From Streptomyces sp. NBC_00490 (GTDB lineage: Bacteria > Actinomycetota > Actinomycetes > Streptomycetales > Streptomycetaceae): a stretch of 64,000 bases of DNA. The notes under the pieces are model-generated. The model made no database searches. It was given only the letters and a program-made list of their open reading frames with translations, and was not told where the DNA came from. A program made the translations under genes and the position numbers. Shown in pieces: positions 16,279 through 24,378 of this stretch; within the stretch, counting starts at the first letter, position 1; each line of letters opens with the position of its first letter. The stretch covers positions 166,518-230,517 of the forward strand of contig NZ_CP107870.1 of assembly GCF_036013645.1 (NCBI RefSeq), given 5' to 3'.

Positions 16279-17961
16279 ATGGCTCGCCACGCTGAAGGTA
16301 TCCACAGGCGGAACTTCCTCACCGGGGGCGCGGCTGCCGGAGGAGCCGCCCTCCTGACCGGAACGGCCCTCGCCACACCGTCCGCAGCGGCTGACCAAGC
16401 CGTACCGGCGGCGGGGCCGATCACCACGGTGGCCCCCGGTGACAAGCGGTACAAGGACCTGGTGCAGGGCTGGAACCAGAGATGGTCCTCCGCACCCGAG
16501 AGGATCTGCCTCGCCGAGACGACCGCGCAGGTCCGCTCCGTCGTCCAGGCGGCCGTGACCGCCGGGAAGCGCCTGACGGTGCGCAGCGGCGGCCACTGCT
16601 TCGAGGACTGGGTGTTCAACCCCGACGTACAGGTCATCCTCGACATGACCAGGATGGACCGGATCTACTTCGACCCCGACAAGAACGCCGTCTGCGTCGA
16701 AGCCGGCGCGCAGGTGCTGAACGTGTACGAGCGCATGTACCGCACCTGGGGCGTCACCATCCCCGCCGGCACCTGCTTCCAGGTCGGCGTCGGCGGCCAT
16801 GTCAGCGGCGGCGGCTGGGGCCTGCTCTGCCGCCAGATGGGGCTGATCGTCGACCACCTGTACGGCGTCGAGGTCGTCTGCGTCGGCGCCGACGGCACGG
16901 CGACGGTCAAGGTCGCCACCCGCGAGCCGAACGACCCGAACCGTGACCTGTGGTGGGCCCACACCGGCGGTGGCGGCGGCAACTTCGGTGTCGTCACCCG
17001 CTTCTGGTTCCGCTCTCCCGGAGCGACCGGCACCAACCCCGCGAAACTGCTTCCGCAGCCGCCGGCCGAGGTGTTCCTGCACGCCACCGCCTGGCCCTGG
17101 GCCGATATGACCAAGGACCGCTTCGCACGGCTGGTCAAGAACTTCGGCGACTGGCACACCAAGAACCTCAAGTCCGGCACCGTCAACGACAACCTGACCA
17201 GCGTGCTGTGGCTGAACCACAAGTCGGCCGGCTACATCGGCCTGGTCACCCAGGTCGACGCGACCGTCCCGGACGCGCAGAAGATACTCGACGACTACCT
17301 CGGCGCCATCACCGCCGGCCTGGACGTGGCCCAGGAGCCGATGACCACCCCCATGGGCGAGGTGGCGGCCATGCCCGACCTCGCAGCCCCGCGCCGGATG
17401 CCCTGGCTCCAGGCCGCCCGCTACATCGGCACCACCAACCCGACGCTGAACGACCCCACCTTCAGGTCCGACTTCAAGTCCGCCTACTACCGCAAGACCA
17501 TGCCGACGGCCCACATCGACGAGTTCTACCGGCACCTGACACGGGACGACCTCGTCAACTCCACCGCCGCGGTGCAGGTGAGCTCCTTCGGCGGCCAGGT
17601 CAACGCGGTCGCCCCGGACGCCACCGCCGCCCCGCACCGCGAAGCCGCGTTCAAGGCGGCCTGGGGACTGTGGTGGAACGACCCCGCGGCCGAGGACATC
17701 TCACTGCGCTGGATCCGCGAGTTCTACCACGGTGTCTTCGCCGCCACGGGCGGTGTCCCCGTCATCAACGACGTGACCGACGGCGCCTACATCAACTACC
17801 CGGACATCGACCTGAGCGACCCGAAGTACAACACCTCCGGCGTGCCCTGGCACGACCTGTACTACAAGTCCGGCTACGCCCGGCTCCAGAAGGTCAAGCA
17901 GGCGTACGACCCGCGCGACTTCTTCCGCCACAGCCAGTCGGTGAAGCTGCCGACCACCTGA
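16279..17961 (+). CDS. Tat-exported BBE-type FAD-linked oxidase
   Basis: A 560-residue oxidase of the berberine-bridge/glucooligosaccharide oxidase family. Residues 1-38 form a twin-arginine signal (HRRNFLTGG, a hydrophobic core, then ATPSAAA), so the enzyme is folded with FAD in the cytoplasm and exported. The FAD domain has RSGGHC with His106 for 8-alpha attachment and GTCFQVGVGGH with Cys166, sixty residues on, for 6-S attachment, suggesting bicovalent FAD. The C-terminal YDPRDFFRHSQS is the usual BBE end. Such enzymes perform two-electron oxidations or oxidative cyclisations and reduce O2. Located inside the cluster and flanked by terminators, it is a candidate late extracytoplasmic step. 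The ATG follows AAAGGGG. Confidence 0.9.
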   Translation: MARHAEGIHRRNFLTGGAAAGGAALLTGTALATPSAAADQAVPAAGPITTVAPGDKRYKDLVQGWNQRWSSAPERICLAETTAQVRSVVQAAVTAGKRLTVRSGGHCFEDWVFNPDVQVILDMTRMDRIYFDPDKNAVCVEAGAQVLNVYERMYRTWGVTIPAGTCFQVGVGGHVSGGGWGLLCRQMGLIVDHLYGVEVVCVGADGTATVKVATREPNDPNRDLWWAHTGGGGGNFGVVTRFWFRSPGATGTNPAKLLPQPPAEVFLHATAWPWADMTKDRFARLVKNFGDWHTKNLKSGTVNDNLTSVLWLNHKSAGYIGLVTQVDATVPDAQKILDDYLGAITAGLDVAQEPMTTPMGEVAAMPDLAAPRRMPWLQAARYIGTTNPTLNDPTFRSDFKSAYYRKTMPTAHIDEFYRHLTRDDLVNSTAAVQVSSFGGQVNAVAPDATAAPHREAAFKAAWGLWWNDPAAEDISLRWIREFYHGVFAATGGVPVINDVTDGAYINYPDIDLSDPKYNTSGVPWHDLYYKSGYARLQKVKQAYDPRDFFRHSQSVKLPTT

Positions 17962-17978
17962 CAGGGCCCGCTCGACCC

Positions 17979-18015
17979 GCCGCGCCCTCACCGTCCACCA
18001 CGGTGAGGGCGCGGC
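17979..18015. terminator. 16-bp perfect stem-loop between convergent genes
   Basis: The arm GCCGCGCCCTCACCGT pairs exactly with its complement around CCACC. It lies between the BBE-type oxidase and the convergent FAD/NAD(P)-binding gene and would serve both. Confidence 0.76.
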
Positions 18016-18027
18016 ACGGTCATGCCG

Positions 18028-19992
18028 TCACGCCGCCTCGCTCCCGGCCGTCGCACCCGGCAGGGTGTACGCCGGCGCGGACGCCAGCGACAGCACGGCA
18101 CGAGCGATCGCGTCGGAGTCGCCCAACGTCACCGAGTTCACCCCGGGCCTGATACCGGCGGCCGTCACCCAGTGCACGGACTCGGTGGGCACGCCGTACG
18201 CGAACCGCCGCGGGTGCGCCCGGCCCGAGGCGTCCACCAGACGGTAGGGCCGCTCGGTGACCGCGAGACCACCCGTCTCGTACGTCCGCGTGCCGGGACC
18301 CTGGATGCGATAGCGGCTGCACTGGCCGGTCGCCCGCAGATGGAGCAGCAGCGGGTCGGCGGTGCGCCGCAGGTCGATGTCGGGCAGCCGGGCCTCGATC
18401 AGCACCCCGGCCCGCACCTCGGAACCGGGCACCTTCGGCGAGGACGCCACGAACTCCCCTGCCTCCTCGTCCAGTTCCATCCGCACGTCGGGGCCCACGA
18501 TGGTGAGGACACCGGCCTCGATCAGCGCGATCATCTCCCGGATGCGGGAGGCGGGCGGCCCGATCGACAGGAACGCGTTGAGCGGGGTGTACCAGCGGTC
18601 GAGGTGGTCGCGGTGCGAGTCCGCGGTCAGACCGTTGTGGTCGATCAGCAGCCGTATCTCGTTGCGCAGATCCCGCAGCGCGTCCAGCGCCGCCTTCAAC
18701 GGCCCCGACACATTGCCCTCGAGAGCGTCCGCCACGTCCTGGCCCAGCCGCGTCAGCAGCCACTCCTGCCAGGCGTCCGGACTGTCGAACCGTGCCCCCT
18801 CGTCGGGGCGGGTGACGCGCCCCCAGTCCCAACGGTCGGCGGCGGCCACCCCGTACGCGTCCAGCACCTCGCCCTCGGCGGAGCTGTCCCACGGCGCGTC
18901 CAGCAACTCCTTGCGGAAGGCGTCCACGACCTGTGGCTCCTCGGTGCGGGCCAGCAGCGCGGTGTAGTAGACCGTCTCGGCCTCCTTGGCGATCAACGGC
19001 CAGATGTCGGCCCGGAAGTCCAGGCCGCCGCAGCGCGCGCCCCGCGCCCGCAACTCGGCCACCTTCGCCTCGTCCAGCAGCAGCGGGTGGTGCCGGCCGT
19101 GGGCACCCTTCTCGTTCTCGCCGCGCGCGTGATACGGCACCCCGCGCCGGGAACCGGCGTGCAAGGCGGGCTCACGGCCCGAGGGCCGATAGACCAGCCG
19201 CCCGTCCACCTCCTCGTACACCCCACCGCGCCCCTGGGTGAACAGCGCCATGTAGTCGAAGAAGTTGAGCCCCAGCCCGCGCAGCAGCACCGGCTCACCC
19301 GCTTTGACGAACTCCAGGTCGATGTCGGCCGGATTGACCGGCCGCACATGCCGCAGCCCCAGAGCCTGGGCCTTCTTGTGCAGCCGGGCCAGCGTGTCGG
19401 GGTCCTCCGCCTCCACATGCCCCAGGGACAGCACCACCGCGTCCAGGCCGGTCAGTTCGCGGCCGTTCTCCAGCCGCACGGTCTGCGTCGCCTCCGGCCC
19501 GTCCGCCGCGTCGTCCAGGGCGACGGCGCGAGTGTGGTGGACGACGATGTTGACGTGGAACGGGGCGAGCGCGACCACCCGGTTGAACACCCACTCCAGG
19601 TAGTGGCCGTAGAACGCGCGGGTCGGATACGTGTCGGGGCCCATCCCGCGCGCCTCCGCGTGAAAACCGTCGTCCAGACCGGACTCCCCGGGTTCCAGCG
19701 ACGCCATCAGCTGCGCCCACTCGTACAGGCTCGGTCCGGTCTCCAGCGGGCCCTCCATCTCCACCGACTCGTCGGTGAAGAGAGTCACCTGGGAGGCGAC
19801 GGTGTTCATCAGCAGATGCCGGGACTGGCTGCCGCGCCATACACGGCCCGAGCCCGGCCGCTCGGACTCGACCACGTGCACGGTGAGTCCGGTGTCCGGG
19901 GCGAGGGCGGCGTTGGCGCAGACGCGTGCCAGCACCGACAGGCCGCGGGGCCCGGTGCCGATGATGCACATGGTCAGTCGCTGGTTCCCCAT
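18028..19992 (-). CDS. FAD/NAD(P)-binding protein
   Basis: A 654-residue protein that starts with a dinucleotide motif, CIIGTGPRGLSVLARV, followed by a ridge of VVESERPGSGRVW and RHLLMNT, the layout of the FAD-NAD(P)-binding family found in many actinobacterial biosynthetic and siderophore loci. A second nucleotide region ([17 protein letters not shown], then LRGLGLNFFDYMALFT) precedes a long C-terminal half of unknown role. Related proteins are thought to be flavin monooxygenases or oxidoreductases, but catalysis is mostly uncharacterised. The ATG at 19992 has GGAG nine bases upstream and the motif begins at residue 9. It faces the acyl carrier gene across 415 bp. Confidence 0.8.
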   Translation of the reverse strand: MGNQRLTMCIIGTGPRGLSVLARVCANAALAPDTGLTVHVVESERPGSGRVWRGSQSRHLLMNTVASQVTLFTDESVEMEGPLETGPSLYEWAQLMASLEPGESGLDDGFHAEARGMGPDTYPTRAFYGHYLEWVFNRVVALAPFHVNIVVHHTRAVALDDAADGPEATQTVRLENGRELTGLDAVVLSLGHVEAEDPDTLARLHKKAQALGLRHVRPVNPADIDLEFVKAGEPVLLRGLGLNFFDYMALFTQGRGGVYEEVDGRLVYRPSGREPALHAGSRRGVPYHARGENEKGAHGRHHPLLLDEAKVAELRARGARCGGLDFRADIWPLIAKEAETVYYTALLARTEEPQVVDAFRKELLDAPWDSSAEGEVLDAYGVAAADRWDWGRVTRPDEGARFDSPDAWQEWLLTRLGQDVADALEGNVSGPLKAALDALRDLRNEIRLLIDHNGLTADSHRDHLDRWYTPLNAFLSIGPPASRIREMIALIEAGVLTIVGPDVRMELDEEAGEFVASSPKVPGSEVRAGVLIEARLPDIDLRRTADPLLLHLRATGQCSRYRIQGPGTRTYETGGLAVTERPYRLVDASGRAHPRRFAYGVPTESVHWVTAAGIRPGVNSVTLGDSDAIARAVLSLASAPAYTLPGATAGSEAA

Positions 19993-20016
19993 CTGTTGCT
20001 CCTGCTCGGCGTAAAA

Positions 20017-20050
20017 AGGCGTGGAAAGGCATGGATAGGCACGGCAAGGC
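20017..20050 (-). repeat. four AGGC boxes at exact 10-bp spacing
   Basis: On the plus strand AGGC occurs at 20017, 20027, 20037 and 20047, embedded in related 10-base units such as AAAGGCATGG. The array lies 25-58 bp upstream of the FAD/NAD(P)-binding protein start, so one face of the helix carries all copies. It may be an activator or repressor site or a structured leader. Confidence 0.5.
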
Positions 20051-20407
20051 GTTGACTCACGGGAGAGACGAGGGAGCCGCAACGGCCTGTCATGGCACGG
20101 CTCCGGTACGAGGGAAGCAAATCCTCTTTGCCGAATTCGGGTCAACGAATGGCTGCCTGAGGCGCCGCGCCGGTGCCGCCAACCGATAAAACGTGCCAGT
20201 GTTCTGCCGCACCACGAATGCCGTGGCGTCCTATTGCGCGGTCCTGGGCACACGCTCCACCGCGCTTTGCCATACGACTGTCATGCCGCCCGGCTCCGGC
20301 AGCGGCGGGGCGAGCTTCAAGCCCGGCTTTAGCCCCCTTGCGGACACTGGCCGGACCCCGCCCTTTCAAGGGCCCACACCCTGGCCGCCATCGCCGAGGA
20401 GCACTCC
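20051..20407. promoter_or_regulatory. divergent promoter region, FAD/NAD(P) gene and ACP gene
   Basis: This part of the 415-bp gap holds no gene. It includes a locally AT-richer stretch (20115-20205) and a small pairing element AAGCCCGGCTT near 20320. A GAGGAGC ribosome site precedes the ACP start. Promoters in both directions are expected but were not resolved. Confidence 0.3.
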
Positions 20408-20698
20408 ATGACGACCCGTACCTCCGGGCAGGCCGCACTTGCCGCCGGGCTGCACGGCTGGCTCACCGCTCGTCTCGCGCTCTACCTCGACCGTCCCGAG
20501 GAATCCCTGGACGACCGCACCCCTCTCGTCACCTACGGCATGGACTCGGTGACGGCACTGAGCCTGTGCGGCGACCTGGAGGACGAGCACGGCCTGATCG
20601 TCGACCCGAACCTGGTCTGGGACCATCCCACGATCGCCGCCATCGTCGACCATCTGACACCACGTCTGACGACTCAGGGCATGGACTGGAACCTGTAA
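20408..20698 (+). CDS. free-standing acyl carrier protein
   Basis: A 96-residue carrier protein with the four-helix pattern of ACPs. The phosphopantetheine attachment serine is in YGMDSVTAL and helix III follows with WDHPTIAAIVDHL. The N-terminal helix (LAAGLHGWLTARLALYL) is slightly long and lacks a docking domain. With three adenylating-enzyme homologues in the cluster and no PKS or NRPS, this ACP probably holds an acyl group delivered by one of the ligases for modification on the carrier. It is monocistronic, followed by a perfect stem-loop, and divergent from the FAD/NAD(P)-binding gene. Confidence 0.9.
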   Translation: MTTRTSGQAALAAGLHGWLTARLALYLDRPEESLDDRTPLVTYGMDSVTALSLCGDLEDEHGLIVDPNLVWDHPTIAAIVDHLTPRLTTQGMDWNL

Positions 20699-20729
20699 CC
20701 ACGTCGCCCCGGCCCCGCACAGACCGAAG

Positions 20730-20767
20730 CAGCGCGCGTCCGCCGATACACCGGCGGACGCGCGCTG
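20730..20767. terminator. 16-bp perfect stem-loop after the ACP gene
   Basis: CAGCGCGCGTCCGCCG pairs exactly with its complement around ATACAC. It lies between the convergent ACP and ferredoxin genes and probably ends both transcripts. Confidence 0.78.
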
Positions 20768-20781
20768 TTCGTCACCACGGC

Positions 20782-21102
20782 TCAGGCACTGAGGACGGGC
20801 GCCTCCTGGACGACCGGGTGGTCGCTGCCCAACGGGCCTATCGCACTCGCCCCGCCCGGCGAGCCGACCGTCTCGAACACCTCGGCGTTGGCCGGGCCGA
20901 ACGCACTCCACTGCTCCGGCAGATCGTCCTCGTAGAAGATCGCCTCGACCGGGCAGACCGGCTCGCACGCCCCGCAGTCCACGCATTCGTCCGGGTGGAT
21001 GTAGAGCATGCGCGGTCCCTCGTAGATGCAGTCCACGGGGCATTCGTCGATGCAGGCCTTGTCCTTCACCTCGACGCAGGGCTGAGCGATGACGTACGTC
21101 AT
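20782..21102 (-). CDS. 7Fe-8S-type ferredoxin
   Basis: A 106-residue ferredoxin with two cysteine clusters, CIDECPVDCIYEG and CVDCGACEPVCPVEAI, in the arrangement of actinobacterial FdxA proteins that carry one [3Fe-4S] and one [4Fe-4S] centre. The C-terminal ~45 residues are an acidic extension common in this family. It lies 71 bp downstream of the KorB gene on the same strand, so it is the likely electron acceptor of KorAB and may pass electrons to the P450 or other oxygenases of the cluster. The ATG has GAGGAGCC upstream. Confidence 0.93.
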   Translation of the reverse strand: MTYVIAQPCVEVKDKACIDECPVDCIYEGPRMLYIHPDECVDCGACEPVCPVEAIFYEDDLPEQWSAFGPANAEVFETVGSPGGASAIGPLGSDHPVVQEAPVLSA

Positions 21103-21173
21103 GAGGGGGCTCCTCTGAACGGAAAAGGAAAAAGGAAAAGAGGGAACGGGAACGGGGGTGGGGCCGGGTGGGA

Positions 21174-22199
21174 TCACACGCCGACGGTCCAGGTGTCGCC
21201 GCCGGCCAGCAGGGCGGCCAGGTCGCCCTTGCCGTTCTGTTCGATCGCCGCGTCCAGCTGGTCGGCCATCTGGACGTCGTAGACGGGGCGTTCGACGTCG
21301 CGGAAGACACCGATCGGGGTGTGGTGGAGGGTGTCGGGGTCGGCGAGGCGGGAGAGGGCGAAGGCGGTGACGGGGGAGGGGGAGTGGGCGTCGTGGACGA
21401 GGATGTCCGCCGCGTTCTCCGGGGTCACGTCGACCACCTCGAGGCCGCCGGTGTTCCGGTCGCGGACCACGCCGCGTGAGCCGTCGGTGCCGAAGCGGAT
21501 GGGCTGCCCGTGTTCGAGGCGGATGACCGCTTCCTCGGCCTGCTGCCTGTCCTTGAGGACTTCGAAGGCGCCGTCGTTGAAGATGTTGCAGTTCTGGTAG
21601 ATCTCGACGAGGGCGGTGCCGGGGTGGGCGGCGGCCTGGCGCAGGACCTCGGTGAGGTGTTTGCGGTCGGAGTCGACCGTGCGTGCCACGAAGGACGCCT
21701 CCGCGCCGATGGCCAGTGACACCGGGTTGAAGGGGGCGTCGAGGGAGCCCATCGGCGTCGACTTGGTGATCTTGCCGACCTCGGAGGTGGGGGAGTACTG
21801 GCCCTTGGTGAGGCCGTAGATCCGGTTGTTGAACAGCAGGATCTTGAGGTTGACGTTGCGGCGCAGGGCGTGGATGAGGTGGTTGCCGCCGATGGACAGG
21901 GCGTCGCCGTCGCCGGTCACCACCCACACGCTCAGGTCCCGCCTGGAGGTGGCGAGTCCGGTCGCGATCGCGGGTGCGCGGCCGTGGATGGAGTGCATGC
22001 CGTACGTGTCCATGTAGTACGGGAAGCGGGAGGAGCAGCCGATGCCGGAGACGAAGACGATGTTCTCTTTGGCCAGGCCCAGTTCCGGCATGAAGCCCTG
22101 GACCGCGGCGAGGATCGCGTAGTCACCGCAGCCGGGGCACCAGCGCACTTCCTGATCGGACTTGAAGTCCTTGGGCAGGAGGCGGAGTTCAGTGGTCAT
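21174..22199 (-). CDS. korB: 2-oxoacid:ferredoxin oxidoreductase beta subunit
   Basis: A 341-residue ThDP-binding subunit. VRWCPGCGDYAIL supplies cluster-binding cysteines, GDGDALSIGGNH is the ThDP/Mg2+ motif, and further cysteines occur in GIGCSSRFPYY and QNCNIFND. The family decarboxylates 2-oxoglutarate or another 2-oxoacid with CoA and reduces ferredoxin. Its start overlaps the end of the alpha/gamma gene by 11 bp, so the two are translated together. In Streptomyces a korAB pair usually has a central metabolic place; here it sits between an ACP gene and an LAL regulator. Confidence 0.92.
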   Translation of the reverse strand: MTTELRLLPKDFKSDQEVRWCPGCGDYAILAAVQGFMPELGLAKENIVFVSGIGCSSRFPYYMDTYGMHSIHGRAPAIATGLATSRRDLSVWVVTGDGDALSIGGNHLIHALRRNVNLKILLFNNRIYGLTKGQYSPTSEVGKITKSTPMGSLDAPFNPVSLAIGAEASFVARTVDSDRKHLTEVLRQAAAHPGTALVEIYQNCNIFNDGAFEVLKDRQQAEEAVIRLEHGQPIRFGTDGSRGVVRDRNTGGLEVVDVTPENAADILVHDAHSPSPVTAFALSRLADPDTLHHTPIGVFRDVERPVYDVQMADQLDAAIEQNGKGDLAALLAGGDTWTVGV

Positions 22200-24057
22200 G
22201 GATCGTCGCCTCCAGTGCGTGCGCAAGCTGTTCTTCCTTGAACGGCATGCCGTTGACCTGAGTGAAGGGCCGTACGTCGACCAGGTAGCGGGCACGCAGC
22301 AGCGTCGACAGTTGGCCCAGGTTCATCTCGGGGACGACGACATGCTCGTATCGGCTGAGCACGGTGCCGAGGTTCCGCGGGAAGGGGTTGAGGTGGCGTA
22401 GGTGGGCCTGCGCGATGGACTCGCCGGCCGCTCGTAGCCGTCGTACGGCTGCGGTGATGGGTCCGTAGGTGGAGCCCCAGCCCAGGACGAGGGTGCGTGC
22501 CTCGTGCGGGTCGTCGACCTCGATATCGGGTACGTCGATGCCGTCGATCTTGGCTTGGCGGGTGCGGACCATGAAGTCGTGGTTGGCGGGGTCGTAGGAG
22601 ATGTTGCCGGTGCCGTCCTGCTTCTCGATGCCGCCGATACGGTGTTCCAGGCCCGGCGTGCCCGGGATGGCCCAGGGGCGGGCCAGGGTCTGCGGGTCGC
22701 GTTTGTAGGGCCAGAAGACCTCGGTGCCGTCGTCCAGGGTGTGGTTGGGGCCCTGGGTGAACTGCACGGTCAGGTCGGGGAGTTCGTCGACGTCCGGGAT
22801 CCGCCAGGGCTCGGAGCCGTTGGCCAGGTAGCCGTCCGACAGCAGCATCACCGGGGTGCGGTACGTCAGTGCGATGCGGGCCGCCTCCAGCGCCGCGTCG
22901 AAGCAGTCCGCTGGCGTCTTCGGCGCGATGACCGGGACCGGCGCCTCGCCGTTGCGGCCGAACATGGCCTGGAGCAGGTCTGCTTGTTCGGTCTTGGTGG
23001 GCAGGCCGGTGGAGGGCCCGCCGCGCTGGATGTCGATCACCAGCAGCGGCAGCTCCAGCGACACCGCCAGACCGATCGTCTCCGACTTCAGGGCGACGCC
23101 CGGGCCGCTGGTCGTCGTCACGGCCAGGCTGCCGCCGAAGGCGGCGCCCAGGGCGGCGCCGATGCCGGCGATCTCGTCCTCGGCCTGGAAGGTGCGGACG
23201 CCGAAGTTCTTGTGGCGGCTCAGTTCGTGCAGGATGTCGGAGGCGGGGGTGATCGGGTAGGAGCCCAGGAACAGGGGCAGGTCGGCCTGGCGGGACGCGG
23301 TGATCAGTCCGTAGGACAGGGCCAGGTTCCCGGAGATGTTGCGGTAGGTGCCGGTGGGGAACGCGGTGGCGGCGGGGGCGACTTCGTAGGAGACGGCGAA
23401 GTCCTCGGTGGTCTCGCCGAAGTTCCAGCCGGCGGTGAAGGCGGCCAGGTTCGCCTTCATGATCTCGGGTTTCTTGGCGAACTTGGTCTTCAGGAAGCGT
23501 TCGGTGCCGGCGGTGGGCCGGTGGTACATCCAGGACAGCAGGCCGAGCGCGAACATGTTCTTGCTGCGTTCGGCTTCTTTGCGGCTGAGGTCGAATTCCT
23601 TGAGGGCTTCGACGGTCAGCGTGGTCAGGGGTACCGGGTGGAGGCTGTAGCCGTCCAGGGAGCCGTCGTCCAGCGGTGAGGTGGCGTAGCCGACCTTCTG
23701 CAGGGCTCGTTTGGTGAACTCGTCGGTGTTGACGATGATCTCGGCGCCGCGTGGCAGGTCGGCGATGTTGGCTTTGAGGGCGGCCGGGTTCATCGCGACC
23801 AGGACGTTCGGTGCGTCGCCGGGGGTCAGGATGTCGTGGTCGGCGAAGTGCAGCTGGAAGCTGGAGACACCGGGCAGGGTTCCGGCGGGTGCCCGGATCT
23901 CGGCGGGAAAGTTCGGCAGGGTGGACAGATCGTTGCCGAAGGTCGCTGTCTCGGAGGTGAAACGGTCACCCGTGAGCTGCATACCGTCACCCGAATCGCC
24001 CGCGAAGCGGATCACGACACGGTCGAGACGCGTAACTGGCTTGGCCTGAAGGCTCAC
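22189..24057 (-). CDS. korA: 2-oxoacid:ferredoxin oxidoreductase, fused gamma-alpha subunit
   Basis: A 622-residue fusion of the gamma domain (N-terminal RFAGDSGDGMQLTGDRF) and the alpha domain (SYPITPASDILHEL, and the DEIAGIGAALGAAFGG stretch). The fusion order is standard for actinobacterial KorA. It uses a GTG start; no earlier start fits. Together with KorB it forms the oxygen-tolerant enzyme that generates reduced ferredoxin from 2-oxoglutarate. The operon reads korA-korB-ferredoxin and faces the LAL regulator gene across about 320 bp. It could be a housekeeping operon next to the cluster or a dedicated source of low-potential electrons. Confidence 0.92.
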   Translation of the reverse strand: MSLQAKPVTRLDRVVIRFAGDSGDGMQLTGDRFTSETATFGNDLSTLPNFPAEIRAPAGTLPGVSSFQLHFADHDILTPGDAPNVLVAMNPAALKANIADLPRGAEIIVNTDEFTKRALQKVGYATSPLDDGSLDGYSLHPVPLTTLTVEALKEFDLSRKEAERSKNMFALGLLSWMYHRPTAGTERFLKTKFAKKPEIMKANLAAFTAGWNFGETTEDFAVSYEVAPAATAFPTGTYRNISGNLALSYGLITASRQADLPLFLGSYPITPASDILHELSRHKNFGVRTFQAEDEIAGIGAALGAAFGGSLAVTTTSGPGVALKSETIGLAVSLELPLLVIDIQRGGPSTGLPTKTEQADLLQAMFGRNGEAPVPVIAPKTPADCFDAALEAARIALTYRTPVMLLSDGYLANGSEPWRIPDVDELPDLTVQFTQGPNHTLDDGTEVFWPYKRDPQTLARPWAIPGTPGLEHRIGGIEKQDGTGNISYDPANHDFMVRTRQAKIDGIDVPDIEVDDPHEARTLVLGWGSTYGPITAAVRRLRAAGESIAQAHLRHLNPFPRNLGTVLSRYEHVVVPEMNLGQLSTLLRARYLVDVRPFTQVNGMPFKEEQLAHALEATIHDH

Positions 24058-24378
24058 TGTGGTCGGTCCCTCGCTTCATTGCGGACTCTCACGCGGCCGC
24101 CCATTCGACCGCCCCGGACTTGTGAAGGGCTAAATCCGCCAGAACCCGTCTCGTCGCCAGGTGACCGCGAAATGGCTGGAACGAGGTTCTCCACCGGGTT
24201 CCCGGCCTGGTCGGAGGGGTTGGAGCGGCCGACGGGGACGAACCGGACGGCCGGATTCTTCAGAGGGCCTTAAGTCATGGTCGAGTCACGGTCCCTAGCG
24301 TTCAGTCGCACACCGTGGAGTACCGGGAGTACCCGAGCCTGTGGCGCAAGTCGGCGCCCGGTGGTCCTGAGGGGAAAC
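24058..24378. promoter_or_regulatory. divergent promoter region, korA operon and LAL regulator
   Basis: This 321-bp stretch separates two divergent starts and has no supported gene. A GAGGGGAAAC ribosome site precedes the regulator. It contains AT-richer bases near 24110-24180 but no promoter hexamers that could be placed with confidence. Confidence 0.35.

Noticed and set aside
18022..20055. Plus-strand frame opposite the FAD/NAD(P)-binding gene
   Set aside because: Low-complexity Arg/Gln/Val composition and no start context; the minus-strand protein has FAD motifs and coding bias.
22504..23679. Plus-strand frame opposite korA
   Set aside because: Gly/Val/Asp-rich antisense frame; KorA has all family motifs on the other strand.
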